DNA from: Xanthostigma xanthostigma
Lineage: Eukaryota > Arthropoda > Insecta > Raphidioptera > Raphidiidae
Length of the DNA stretch: 64,000 nucleotides
Assembly (NCBI GenBank): GCA_963575645.1
Contig: OY754471.1
Span: 48,238,820 to 48,302,819, forward strand
Direction: 5' to 3'
Positions 31,629 to 42,756 of the stretch are shown here, piece by piece; within the stretch, counting starts at the first letter, position 1, and each line of letters starts with the position of its first letter. The translations under genes and the position numbers were made by a program. The notes under the pieces are model-generated. The model did no database searches. It had not been told where the DNA came from and saw only the letters and a list, made by a program, of their open reading frames with translations.

Positions 31629-32055
31629 AATAATAATAATAATGCGTTTAACGTCTGTTTCTCGACTTTATGTCATAACAGACGCCATTCGCACCATTAC
31701 TATTTTCCATCTATCACACTTCCCATTATTTTTTACATTTTTTAAACTTCCACTTAATTATTAACAATGGGTGAATGAAGGAATTTTTTTAGGACATTAG
31801 GATAAGGTATTCAAATTTTGAGCATAGGAGTTTGAAAGGTAATCGACCATGGCCCTTGAATAAGGAACCATCTCGATATTTATCTGGAATTATTGAGGGA
31901 AACCATAGAAAACCACAAGACAGCCGATTAGGAATTACCGTTTCTCGGCGAGAGGCAGGAAAAAGTTCCTAGCCACATCTGCCCCCGACGGGATTCGAAC
32001 CCGGTACCTCCCGAATGCCAGTCTAGTACTCTCACCACTACTCCACCCCGCTTGG
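31629..32055 (-). mobile_element. SINE, near full length
   Basis: Minus-strand SINE with (TTA)n tail at 31629-31641 and tRNA-like head at 31979-32053 (B-box GGTTCGAATCC on the minus strand). Flanks TAGAAGTGTATAGTTAATAT (31609-31628) and TAGAAGTGTGGTTAATAT (32056-32073) are an eroded target duplication, so this copy is older than the one at 7437-7836. Confidence 0.88.
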
Positions 32056-32177
32056 TAGAAGTGTGGTTAATATCAAACGTACTAGGAAGCACTGGCAATA
32101 AAAAAGTGAGGTTAAAAGTTTGACATCGATATGATGCGGCACATTCTATACAACGGCTGCTATTCACAGATTATGGG

Positions 32178-32553
32178 TGTGTTCCGAAATACAACCCAGT
32201 ATACTGGCCAGTGCTAATGACGTCACGAATCGACGCCATACTGTTGATTCGTTCCGAAATATACTAGCCAGCGCGTTGACGTATTATTGTTTCCCTCGTC
32301 CGCCAAAAGTAATAGTTTACTTTATTGAGGAGACATTGCAAAAAACAAATAATAAAATAAAAAATTACACAAAGTCTGATGCACAGACGCCCAGTTAAAT
32401 ATTTATGCTACGTCACATCTGTCTCACCAGTACAGTATGGCGGCACACCAGTACAACTATGGCGTCGGATTCATGACGTCATTAGCACTGGCCAGTATAC
32501 TGGGTTATATTTCGGAGCATAACCTATATATGTAGAGATCAGTGATGCCAGGC
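32178..32553. mobile_element. MITE family B, full copy
   Basis: The inverted arms read GTTCCGAAATACAACCCAGT with GTATACTGGCCAGTGCTAAT on the left, and the complement ending ATATTTCGGAGC on the right; the left arm also contains a second partial copy (GTTCCGAAATATACTAGCC). The 34 bp after the right arm (ATATATGTAGAGATCAGTG...) are also shared with the 8.4-8.6-kb copy. Confidence 0.82.
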
Positions 32554-33726
32554 GCCATCCAGTGTTACCAACTCTCTATGCATTCAAGTAGGCAAGGGGA
32601 GCCGCACCCAACCCAACAGTTTACTGTTTTATTCATTGTTTAACTTACATGCAATGTACCATAATGTATGTGTGTACACGAACCGTGTGGTTTTATAGCA
32701 CGTGCCGATTTCAAAGCGCTAAATACACAAAACGCATTACTATGTGAAATTATTGAAAACTTTTCCCAATTTGAAATAGAAGAAGTGTATATTCAAGTAT
32801 AGTATAGTCGATTTTCAATTTAAAACAACGTTTCCGCACCTGCACTGTAATTGTTTTCACTTTATGTTCCCACCCCTGAACATCACGATCCATCCCTCTT
32901 TACAAACAATCTGACACGACGACCGTAGTAACCAAATAAACAATTCGGAATTGGATGTAATTGTTATAACGCTCGAAAATATGATAAACAGCTCATAGGT
33001 ATTCATTTTTAAATAACCTCAAATAAATCAGCTGTTCGCTAGCCGCCATGTTTATTTTTAAAACATAATCGTAATACCATGGAAATCTATATTGTTTCAG
33101 TTTTGGCAGCAGTAAAATAAATTCGTTCGAGTTCACTTTATTACTTTACGAGGAATTAGGTCCTAATATTTTTTCTAAATAGGTACTTAACCTGACATAA
33201 ATCAGCTGTTTAGTAGCCACCATGTTTATTTTTAAAGTGCAATTTGAGGTTAAACATATTTTTCCATTGGCTGAGCATCGTAGACGGACACACTTTGCGT
33301 GAAAAATAGGGACTAAAAAATTGAGGAAAATCATTGATGTTGAAAGTACATGAAACCGACTGTACTGAAAATTTATGTCTGCATTAAAATTAACCGGGCG
33401 ATAATGATCAAGTTCAATGATCCTCGTAAAAGTTGGAATGCAGCGGAGCTTTTCGCAACACTCCGTCTTCAACTTCACTGCAAAGCTTTACAAGGAAATA
33501 GCTTTAAAGTTGACAACATGTGAGTTCACGAAAGTGTTTGTGAATTATTTTTGGAGTTTGAAGTTTGGTCGTATCTCAGCTCGTGTCATCAGGTGGTTTG
33601 AAATATAAGCATTGCCTACATTTGACAAATGAGTCTCGTCCATTCTTGTCACTGTCTCATACATGTGCTTTCGCTTATACTGCGATCACTGTGCCTAAGT
33701 ACTGACGCGTGCAATGGCGGCATATA
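32554..33726. other. Intergenic DNA with decayed repeats
   Basis: ATCAGCTGTTCGCTAGCCGC (33029-33048) and its relative ATCAGCTGTTTAGTAGCCACC (33201-33221) form an imperfect tandem duplication around CCATGTTTATTTTTAAA. The block 33254-33360 matches 40374-40490 (TATTTTTCCATTGGCTGAGC versus TATTTTTCCGTTAGCGGAGC). No gene. Confidence 0.5.
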
Positions 33727-34767
33727 TCTATACTAATATATAAAGCTGAAGAGTTTGTTTGTTTGTTTGGTTGAACGCGCTAATCTCGGAATCTACTGGT
33801 TCGAATTGAAATTTTTTTTTTGTTGGATAGCCCATTTATCGAGGAAGGCTATAGGCTATATAATATCACGCTACGACCAATTGGAGCGGAACATCAATGA
33901 AAAATGTTGCAAGATGTATCTCAAAATTAGTCCGTCCGACAAATATTTTCAGGTGAAATGATTTAACTAAATATTCCAATATTAGCACGTCACGTTCACA
34001 AGTCCGGATAGCTTAGTCGGTAGAGCGTAAGACTCTTAATGCCAGGGTCTTGGGTTCAAGGCCCACGTCGGCGAATATATTTTTATTTTTTTTTATTTTC
34101 TACATTGCTTTTTTCTAAGGCTTACATTTCAAGTTTTTTAAATTTTATTACGACCACCTAAAATTAAATAAATCTAATTAATAGCTCATTTGAAAACTGT
34201 TACAACTATAGGTACCTATATAACAATAATTTTCCTACAGTGTTTTCAATTAAATATTTATTATATTAAAAAATTACTTAAAAAAACGCAAATGCACTCC
34301 GGGAGTGCCGGAAGAAGTGAAAACTTGAATATTAACGTCTATGTTAAACGACCAAAGCGCAGAAAAGTTTGAACTAATAACTTCCAAGAAATTCCGTCTG
34401 ATGTCGCCAAAACACAACTTATAGTGTAGTTAAAAACCATTCGATTGCATAGACAAGTCCCAAAAAAATATATACCTTGCACATTAATACAATGGTTTTC
34501 ATTTAGGTCATGTCACAAAAGTTTTCGTCTTACGAATTTGGTCTTACGAATTTCCGATCAGGTCACGTGTCCCTGACGCGAGTTTAACATTTTTTACCCA
34601 TTACAAAAAAAGTGTACAACGACAAAAACTTTTGAACGGTAACTCCGATCATCATGAAGTTTGGACACAACATTCATCTCAGTAAACTAAGATGAATGTG
34701 CGTACTCATATCCCTTCCTTCCCCGTTCGTTCTTTCGCACCCGGGTGAAACCGGGCGGGACCGCTAG
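33727..34767 (+). mobile_element. Non-autonomous Helitron containing a tRNA-Lys-like sequence
   Basis: 5' end TCTATACTAATATATAAAGC preceded by A; 3' end CGGGACCGCTAG followed by T, with the hairpin CCCGGGTGAAACCGGG 12 bp before the terminus. These are the hallmarks of a Helitron. About 1041 bp. The first 350 bp match the incomplete copy at 63594-64000, including the tRNA-like segment. Parts of MITE family G are present inside (34295-34330 and 34573-34620). It encodes no Rep/helicase, so it depends on an autonomous relative. Confidence 0.82.
34002..34073 (+). tRNA. tRNA-Lys(CTT)-like sequence inside Helitron, probably a pseudogene
   Basis: 72 bases aligned to tRNA-Lys: A-box-like TAGCTTAGTCGGTAGAGC, anticodon loop CTCTTAA with CTT at 34035-34037, variable region GGGTC and an intact B-box GGTTCAAGGCC. 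The anticodon stem (TAAGA against TGCCA) is mismatched and the acceptor stem is poor, so a functional tRNA is unlikely. The Pol III promoter boxes look usable, and T runs follow (TTTTTATTTTTTTTT). A matching copy lies at 63871-63942 at the same place in the same repeat. Confidence 0.6.
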
Positions 34768-35295
34768 TATTTCATATTTCTCGACGGATAAATAAATACT
34801 CGAGATTATATTGTATAAGATTGAAAAGAGTAAACGACACAATCTTACTTTCGCCAACTAATTAGTTAAATTTGTTAAATTAAAGAACAAGACTCGTATC
34901 TTTCATCATTAAAGTTTGTGTGAGCGCATAATTTAAAAGCAAAGGTGTGCCTCGTTATTCACGACTAATGGTAATTTATATGATATTTATAATTCCCTTG
35001 TGAAAGAGGACGAAAATGTTGAAATATGGATAGCTGTGAAGTTGGTAACGAATAACGATCCCGCGACAATGTTAACTTAGAGATATTTTAATAACTGTAT
35101 ACACAAATGAATCGCGTTTCACTTGTTTCTGGCGTTCCTTAATAAATGAAAACAATTGAGAATATATATATAGACAGTGTTCTGTTTTTATACGCAATTC
35201 GTTCCGAATAATACTTATCGCATAGTGACAGTGCCACCAATGAAAATTACGTTTTATGCAATGTAATTACGATAGAATTTTCAATATGTATTTAA
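34768..35295. other. AT-rich intergenic DNA
   Basis: No gene or repeat I can name. Confidence 0.5.
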
Positions 35296-35596
35296 AAACT
35301 TATATATTGCTAGTGGCCGTAAGTAGAAACGTATGAAGTGAGACAGCAAATGACTGGTTTTCTGTCTCTTTCTTTTTACTTGACTCGTTGTGCGCAAGTG
35401 TCGCGTCTGTAGTGGGGCAATTAGTAAGTGGAATAGAGCAAGCCACCTCCCTTTCACACTGACGCGCATCCATTCACGGACATGCGCATGTGACTCAGAG
35501 TATAATATGTGAGACAGACGTGTTATTGTCTGCACCGTAGTGTTTAAGTCTTTCTTCCGATCTTTGCTAGCAATATAGAGGGTATTAAATATATGG
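35296..35596 (+). mobile_element. MITE family E, copy 1
   Basis: Left end TATATTGCTAGTGGCCGTAA; right end GCTAGCAATATAGAGGGTAT followed by TAAATATATGG. The interior shares CTTGACTCGTTGTGCGCAAG and ACTGACGCGCATCCATTCAC with copies at 53787-54118 and 58590-58896. Terminal TATATTGCTAG/CTAGCAATATA are inverted. Confidence 0.82.
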
Positions 35597-35735
35597 AATT
35601 TTTCTAATTTCTAATGGTGAAATTATATATTCCATTTTTGAAGTAAAAGCTTCTTCGGTCGCAGTGCTTTCGAACGGATATAAATATTGAATATAAAGAT
35701 CGAACGAGTGAAAAAAACACGGAAACTGTCAGTTT

Positions 35736-36311
35736 TTTTGACGTGATAACGTCTTATAAATTGATGAATCACCAATCTTATAAATTGATGAAACACCGGC
35801 TGCATGCACGAAAAAGTGTAACGTTCCTAACGTTCCGCCTGACCCTGTGCGTGCTTTTCTCGAAAACGGCCCTAACGATTTGGATGAAATTTACTGAAAA
35901 GGGATTTTGGGGGGCAAAAAATCGTTTTAGCTAGGTCTCATCTCTCGAAAAAATCGTTTTCATACAAATTTTATCATTATAAAAATCAATTTTTTGACGT
36001 ATGAAAATACTTAAATATTGTAAGTAGGTTTTGGAATTTTATATAAACAGTGAAACAATTGTTTTCAAAATATTATGACAATTAATCTTTGAGACTTAAA
36101 ATAAATACGAAAGAAAGAAAGTAAAAAAAAACAATTATTATTATAGGTGGTGAGTATTTTAATACATAAAATTAACCTAAATTTGAAGCGAAAGATGCAA
36201 TATCATAGATTCGAATTATTATAATTATTATATGTAGAATTTAGGTTATGTATTACGGAATACGTTATCACGTAAAACTATCGTCCGTAAACCGACTTTA
36301 CAGACAACCAA
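35736..36311 (+). mobile_element. Repeat family F, full copy 1
   Basis: About 575 bp. Left end TTGACGTGATAACGTCTTAT, a tandem 29-bp-type unit TTATAAATTGATGAA (twice), GGCTGCATGCACGAAAAAGT, and right end ACGTTATCACGTAAAACTAT then GACTTTACAGACAACC. GACGTGATAACGTC at the left and CGTTATCACGT at the right form subterminal inverted repeats. Nearly identical to 49789-50373, with partial copies at 43956-44092, 44786-44930 and 46063-46309. No reading frame; class unknown. Confidence 0.8.
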
Positions 36312-36519
36312 TTTTTTTAAGTGTAGTGAGCGGGAGTAAGAGAGTTTTATTTCGGTTTTTTAACCCGTATATTAACGTTTCCTGTCGTCGATTGTATGGC
36401 GTTTTCATGACTATTCTGTTATAAATCAGATTTTAATCCAAGAACTGATGAAAGTATCAACTGGGTTTTAAATGTATGATTAAAAAAAATAATAATAAAT
36501 TGGAAATATGAATTGGTGC

Positions 36520-36704
36520 TGTTTAGATGTCGTTTCCATAGCAACCCTATTGCATTTTAGCTAATAGTCGAGAACAGCTGTCATTCGTGTTTTTAAGTAT
36601 AACCTCAAAGCTGCTTGCTTGGAATTCATCTGTGTTTTTATGTAATTAATTAATCAATGTATTGAATAAACGCACTTACGACCGAGGTATGAAGAAAAAT
36701 AGTA
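36520..36704 (+). repeat. Dispersed repeat H, copy 2
   Basis: Matches 12391-12584 from GTTTAGATGTCGTTTCCATA to ACGACCGAGGTATGAAG, with small deletions. Confidence 0.75.
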
Positions 36705-37080
36705 TACTATTTACATCTTTCGTAAAGCAAAAAACGCGCAATTAAGATAATATATTTTTAGCTAACGCAAGAATTCAAATGTTGGCGGTATAAATCAATT
36801 CTAAATACAGAAATTTCTTTGTTACGTAATATCCGTAAATTATATTTATTTTCTTGTCAGAATACGGACCAGAGTGCTTCGATACACGTCTTCGCGTAGC
36901 AAACTTTGCGGTATAAATAAATAGTTGCGGATAAACTTCTTCTTGTGTGGTTAAGCCGGGGTTACACACAACAATACGTTGGCTAAATCAATCTACGACC
37001 TTTGGGTTACGAAGCAGTCACTCTACCTGACCGCCACATTAACTTAATGTTCTACAGCCGGTTTGTATGGTATCAGTATA
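36705..37080. other. Intergenic, nothing assigned
   Basis: No gene or clear repeat. Confidence 0.5.
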
Positions 37081-37250
37081 TATGTTACGGTAAATGTAAA
37101 CTCTTGGGAAATGTACACATTTACCGTAAAATGTGCCGGAGAATGTGTACATTAAATGTAGATATTGCGGCAAATGTACCTACACATTCTCCGGCACATT
37201 TTACGGTAAATGTGTACATTTTCCAAGAGTTTACATTTACCGTAACATAT
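37081..37250. mobile_element. Palindromic MITE (~75-bp arms)
   Basis: Outer ends TATGTTACGGTAAATGTAAA and its complement; inner arms ATGTGCCGGAGAATGTGTAC pair with their complement near 37181-37200. Almost the whole 170 bp folds into one hairpin. The unit ACGGTAAATGT recurs four times. Confidence 0.85.
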
Positions 37251-37295
37251 ACAAACATTGCAACATTTCCGGCATATTTTGTGCTCTGAAGATGA

Positions 37296-38010
37296 GAGAT
37301 GTATTAATACGCTAAGGTTTAAGATGTTTGCCTCCCTTTTTAGAAAAAACCACACAATTTCTCCACATAAATTATATATCAGTTTACAGATAATTGCTTG
37401 CTCTACTGACATCGGCAACTAAAAAAATTATTATTGCTATTGTTTTTGTAAATTAATTAAATTAATTAAACTAGTGTGACCTGTGCGAATTATTCGCACT
37501 AAATAAGTAACTTTACAAAATTATTTTTTAATGCAGCTATTCAATTCGTTTCTAATTTTGCACACTGCTTATAACGTTCTTCTTTCTGTTGTAGGTATTA
37601 CAATATAAAGCTCAGATGACAGATCGAAGAAATATTTTACTAAAATTGTCATATAGAGGCGCAAGTAGCAAAAGCGTTGAGCTAAGCCGTCAGATGGCAT
37701 CATGCAGCATTGATGTGACGTTGTTTAGCGTATTGTGTCTGTTGTATTACAATATGAAGGTCAGATGACAGATCGAAGTGTTGACATTGTTTCAAAATTA
37801 AAGCCGTCAGATGGCAGACGTTGTTCAGCGTTGCTGTATTTTAATTAATTTACAAAAACAAAAGCAATAATAAATTTTTTTAGTTGTCGATGTCAGTAGA
37901 GCAAGCAATTATCTGTAAAATGATATATAATTTATGTGGAGAAATTGTGAGGTTTTTTTCTAAAAAGAGAGGCACACATCTTAAACCTTAGCGTATTAAT
38001 ATATATGATA
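37296..38010. mobile_element. Repeat D, copy 2, with an inverted partial copy in front
   Basis: The segment 37468-38010 is a plus-oriented copy of repeat D (CTAGTGTGACCTGTGCGAAT to AAACCTTAGCGTATTAATAT). Immediately before it, 37296-37450 holds an inverted piece of the same repeat's right end (AATACGCTAAGGTTTAAGA, then ACAGATAATTGCTTGCTCT). The two ends therefore form a ~150-bp inverted repeat around the copy. Confidence 0.78.
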
Positions 38011-38629
38011 AAATTTTAGTTGCTTTGTCCAGTAGATTATTGTACGGTAGGAGCTCGGACTATAAGGCATTTAATAAAGCAAGCAAATTCCCTAGGGCCT
38101 GGTGCAAATATCTAATGTCGTCACATCTATAGCCGCCTTTAGGTTTATATTGCAACTAGAGCCAATCCCCACACATGGATAGGTTAGTTGATATCAGCTC
38201 TCAAAAGAAGCATCGCTCGTACAATAAAAAACAAGTAGAAACGCCGATCAATACGTGGGATTTTGATAAAATAGGTATCTGTAGATAATCCTTCAACAAT
38301 AATTTACAAAGGTCTTGAAATATTGGATTTAGAGAGCAAATATGTACTCGAAAAACAGTAATACAACCGCAATTTGTACAATTTGCTTGTTTTTTTTTAT
38401 TTTTGTACATTGTTGGAACTTCTGTTCCGTTGTGTTTATTATCTTAAATAAATAAATAAACAAATAAATAAATAAATACTTGAACGTTGAACTAACAAAA
38501 CGTTATTACACGCTTTATATTAACTTCACTTGTAAGTTTGTATGTATGTTTGCTTGTAACTTTCGTTTGGACTACAGCAAGTGGTTTATTACTGTAGTAT
38601 AGTATGCCAGCACTGTAACTACAGTGGTT
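38011..38629. other. Intergenic; (AAAT)n at 38444-38476
   Basis: Holds an AAATAAATAAATAAAC-type microsatellite at 38444-38476 and no gene. Confidence 0.55.
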
Positions 38630-38713
38630 AGCCGTGCGGTCTCAGGCACGGGTCTTCGCTGACGTCAACTCTCGGAATCACGGGTCGTGGGTTCTAATCC
38701 CGTCCACGCCGAA
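38630..38713 (+). tRNA. tRNA-like sequence with long variable arm, probably a SINE or pseudogene
   Basis: An A-box-like GTGGTTAGCCGTGCGGTCT, a long intervening arm and a B-box-like GGGTTCTAATCCCG are spaced as in a class II (Leu/Ser-type) tRNA. Acceptor pairing is poor and the parent cannot be named. It is followed by an A run, a T run and then a large inverted repeat. Confidence 0.35.
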
Positions 38714-38787
38714 AAAAAAAATTGTTTTTTTTTCGGCAAATTTTTGTCAAATGACAATAAATCGAACTAAAAAGTGGAAAATAAACA

Positions 38788-39075
38788 TAGTTTAAAAAAA
38801 ACTAAAAAACACGCTTTATACCGAACTAAAAAGTAAAAAATATTTTTTTAAAATAAGTTTAAAACAATAATGAATAAAAAATACAAGTAGGTATTATTGT
38901 GAAAAAAGCGTGGGGCTCTCGATGTACGAAAATGTGGAACAAAGCGCCTCACGCTTTTTTCACAATAATTCTTGTATTTTTTATTCATTATTGTTTTAAG
39001 CTTATTTTAAAAAAAAATAATTTTTACTTTTTAGTTCGGTATAAAGTGTGTTTTTTAGTTTTTTTTAAACTATAT
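38788..39075. mobile_element. Inverted repeat with ~120-bp arms
   Basis: The left arm (AAAAAACTAAAAAACACGCT...AATGAATAAAAAATACAAG...) and right arm are near-perfect complements, with an additional inner stem GAAAAAAGCGTGGGGC/GCGCCTCACGCTTTTTTC. The loop is about 30 bp. Confidence 0.85.
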
Positions 39076-39361
39076 TTTTATTTTATTTAAATCACGTCTG
39101 TGGAATCTTTAAAGCAGCCGTGAAACCAAACGGAAAATATTTTCCCAAAAATTTGTTTAGTACGCGGGCACAAGTGCTTGATTTATTCGCTAACCCTTTC
39201 TTGTAAGACAACATTATTAACGAGTTAAACAAATAATTTTTATCAGTGTATTTGCCATATGGCACATACACTATTGTCGTCGGTCGGATGGCGGGACCTA
39301 GTGGTCGAATCAAAATTTCTCCTGAACAATTTGCCACCACTTTTGGAAATGTTTACGTAGT

Positions 39362-39644
39362 GTTGCGTGCCCCCTATTGGGACGACTATGGGCTCTGTAG
39401 AATCTTCTAGCAACAACAACAATGGAAAACAGGTAGTCAAGTAAACCCGACCTTCTTAGAATTGCCTGGAGAAGGCAATGCATGTAAAGAAAGGGAGATG
39501 CTTCTAGAACATTCGATATTTTTTTTTGTCTTCTCCAGGCAATTCTAAGAAGGTCGGGTTTACTTGACTACCTGTTTTCCATTGTTGTTGTTGCTAGAAG
39601 ATTCCACAGAGCCCATAGTCGTCCCAACAGGGAGTGCGCAACAG
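39362..39644. mobile_element. Fold-back element (~110-bp arms)
   Basis: The arms start GTTGCGTGCCCCCTATTGGG and include GCAACAACAACAATGGAAAA and AAGTAAACCCGACCTTCTTA; the right arm (about 39530-39644) is the complement with a few changes. Loop of about 60 bp. Confidence 0.87.
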
Positions 39645-39649
39645 TATAT

Positions 39650-39772
39650 TAGCTCTGTTCCAAGCTCTTTGCGAACGGTAACAGAACCGTCACAGTTTTC
39701 GAACACGTTTTAGCTACTGCGCATGACTGTGACGATTCTGTTACCGTTCGCAAAGAGTTTGGAACAGAGCTA
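39650..39772. mobile_element. Palindromic MITE (TAGCTCTGTTCCAA ends)
   Basis: TAGCTCTGTTCCAAGCTCTT and its complement at the ends, inner arms TTGCGAACGGTAACAGAA and complement. It directly follows the fold-back at 39362-39644. Layout is like 17443-17597, where the arms also carry a CATGCG/ACCGTCAC-type core. A related left-end motif lies near 59882-59910. Confidence 0.82.
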
Positions 39773-41357
39773 TTATGTGTTTAGTGTTTCAATATTAGTA
39801 TTATTAAACAAGAAACTGTTTTTATGACTTTGTTCAGATTTAAAATGTATAAAGGCGATAATAATAAACGACAGCGAATGTGTTTTACTAATTATGTATA
39901 TGAATTAATTAATATATGAACCGCTTTATCAGTATAAAATTTACACAGGCTGTGTTGTTATTTCTTAAATTCACTGCCTTTGTGAAGTAAATATATTAAC
40001 AAAGAATAATTTATATACAAACCAACTCAAACAGTTTTATTCTAGGACACGGCAAACAAAGTGTTTAATTAAATTGAAATTATTTAATTAAAACGACATT
40101 GTCAAAGTCGAAATAGAAGGCAGCGTCAATGGCGCGAGTTCCTGTCTCAAAAATATACTTTTCATCTTTGTAAATGTCAAAGCACATTTGATATTATTTT
40201 CAGATGTGAATTTTAATAATGTATAAGTTCGTAAATTATACCTACAGTAGAACTGATGTATTTTCAACCGTTAGGATTAATCGACTAGTGTATTTTCAAC
40301 TTCTTATTTATCCTCTCTTCAGCCATGACCAATCAAATAAAAACTTTCATAAATTTGAAATTAAATGTTAACAAACGTATTTTTCCGTTAGCGGAGCAGC
40401 GTATGAGGAGACACACTGCGTCAGACGTAGGGACTCAAAAATTGAAAATGCGTAAGAAAATCAGTTGAAAATACATGAGTTCAGCTGGTATTGATCTAGG
40501 AAGTCAGCAAACGTTTAAAATGGCGGTATTACAAATTATGTTAAAGGATATTTATGGTTAATGAATATAATAATTAACATTACTTAAAAAGTAAACTTGT
40601 ATTTTATTAATTAATTAAAGTGTTTTATTATTTAAACATTATAGAAACTGCGTTCTATTTCCAATTTGTTTCTGTTGATTTCTATTTATTTATGAAAAAC
40701 ATACGGTGCGCGCAGGGATACCAAAATAAAATAAATACAAGTCGTGAAATGAAATTCAATTCTCGTATAGGGAATTTGCGATTTAGTTATAAAGAAGCTA
40801 TTTGTTCAGTTTGTTTGTAGCTACTTTCAGAAAATCAGTAATAATTCACTGGAAAATCTTTGTGAATAGGTTTGTTTTTATTGTATATTTCAATTTTTTA
40901 TGTAAATAAAATATATCTACGTTCGCACAGTTCATAAGCGTTATTTTTGACAGGAAATAATATTACTAAATTTTTCATTCTGTCTAACTTTGAAATCGTC
41001 ACCCTGCTTTCAAGTAGATTTCAGAGCTATAGCCTACTACTTTCTTTAATTTAAATTCAATGTAAAACAAATGAAGATAAGCCTACTACTGATTGAAATC
41101 AAACAAATTGCATATTTTTTTGCTGAAGACTCGACTGCGATTATTTCTGTACAGAAATTCTCTGTTTTCTTTTATTTTTTAAATAAATTTAAGGTTGATT
41201 TCAAAGTGCCTTTGAAATTTACAAAACTCAGCAGAATATTATTTCTATACTGGCAGCCACCAAGTTGGGCAGGAAATCCTTATTAATTTATAAAATTTGG
41301 AACTTTGTAACATGTTTTGAGGAAATATAAATAAAAATAAATAAAATACTTATAAAT
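39773..41357. other. AT-rich intergenic DNA with one old repeat
   Basis: The block 40374-40490 matches 33254-33360. Otherwise I see no gene or named repeat in 1.6 kb. Confidence 0.45.
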
Positions 41358-41806
41358 ATATTTATTCAACACGCGTGAGTAATATATAATTTCGGGGCCC
41401 TGCTAAATTCGGGAGAAATAATAAATTACTTCATGTTGACGCGTAGAGTACGAATAATGAGCGGAAGCTGTACGGTAATGTATTACTGCATAGTTTCTGG
41501 ACCAATAGGAACGCGATTGCGATTTGTATATATGAAAACAGCATCGCAATTCAGCGAAAGTCAGGGCCATCTTGTTTGCATCGAGGGCGGTGGGTACGTC
41601 AATCAATGAAGTGATTTATTATTTCTCCCTCTTTTATCAAGGCCCCGATTACATATTACTCGTGCTAGTTGAATAAAGTATTATGTGCGACCATTGATCG
41701 AAGGAGAATATTCCACTCACATGTTACCGCACTCGCTACGCTCGTGCGGCAAATTTCACTCTCATGGAATCTTCTCTTTCTCTCACTAGTCGCACAATAT
41801 ACTATT
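41358..41806 (-). mobile_element. MITE family C, copy 2 (inverted)
   Basis: Reverse-oriented copy of 4314-4800: CACGCGTGAGTAATATATAA, TTTCGGGGCCCTGCTAAAT, AATCAATGAAGTGATTTAT, then GCGACCATTGATCGAAGGAG and the outer hairpin ending ACTAGTCGCACAATATACTA. Confidence 0.78.
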
Positions 41807-42431
41807 TTTTTCCAAATTCGTTGCGTCATTTCTGAGTACAAACGATAAATATCCTCTTCAAATAACAACAAAAAATATTAACTTTCGAAGAAGTAAGAAA
41901 ATTATTTTTAAGAGTACCTGTTATGGTTTGTAAAAAAAAATAAACTAGTTATTTTTAGATTTATACACATTGTATTGAAGACACGATTATTTGTCGAAAC
42001 GTCGGCCAATAAAACATGAATTTTTCACCCTTAATACCGCCCTATTACGAATAAATATTACATTTTATGCTTGTCGGAAGGCAGTTATTCACAGACATTG
42101 AAGAATAAGAAAATAATAAAAATACTCACTGAAGTACGGTTTTCAAGAAAATAGACTTTCATACTTGAAAACACAACCAAGACTACAGCTTTCGCATTAT
42201 TAAATATTCTCCTCAGTAGCGTATCTATATAAAATTCACACGCAGAGAAAACAATTAAACATACTAATTTGAGGAGAGAAAAGTCGAAAATTCCGCCAAA
42301 AATATGTAATAATACTTATTTTGTGGAATATTAATGACAATAAATTAGTATTTTCATTATGAAATCTGAACTAATGTTATATAAATATACAGATAGATGT
42401 AATAGCAGACTATGTATTTGTATATTTATAG
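41807..42431. other. Intergenic, nothing assigned
   Basis: No gene; an ACGTCGGCCAATAAAACATG-type motif near 41999 resembles the subterminal motif of fold-back elements. Confidence 0.45.
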
Positions 42432-42653
42432 CAGTGTAGAGTCTCACTAATTCGGCACTTCAGTAGTCAGGTACGTCCAATAATCCGGACCCCCGCTCAC
42501 GCCTCCCTCACCCCTCCCTACTGTTATTTTTTATGGAATGCTTTATTTTATTTACATATTATGAATTTTTCTATGCAATTCAATAATCCGAACATTCCAA
42601 TAATCCGGCACCCCCCAGTTTTTAATAGTGCCAGATTAGTGAGACTGTACTAT
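42432..42653. mobile_element. pogo/Tigger-type MITE
   Basis: Ends CAGTGTAGAGTCTCACTAAT and its approximate complement ATTAGTGAGACTGTACTAT; subterminal TAATCCGGACCCC and CCAATAATCCGGCACC. The CAGT...TCTCACTAAT...CCGG pattern is that of pogo/Tigger ends. No transposase. Confidence 0.7.
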
Positions 42654-42756
42654 ACTTGACTTGTTTTATACAAGATTAGCGTGGTTCGTCTATTACAAAA
42701 TCTTAATTTCTAGGCTCTAAATTATTGTTAAAATACTAAAAAAAAGAAAGACGGGT

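Noticed and set aside
33146-33478. 110-codon minus-strand frame
   Set aside because: It overlaps a repeat also present at 40374-40490 and has no recognisable domain.
34002-34073. Functional tRNA-Lys gene
   Set aside because: The anticodon stem has three mismatches and the acceptor stem does not pair; it is embedded in a Helitron and is better called tRNA-derived.
37002-37418. Three overlapping open frames on both strands
   Set aside because: They mirror each other because the region is a palindromic MITE; the Cys-rich translations (e.g. YRKMCRRMC) come from repeats of ACGGTAAATGT.
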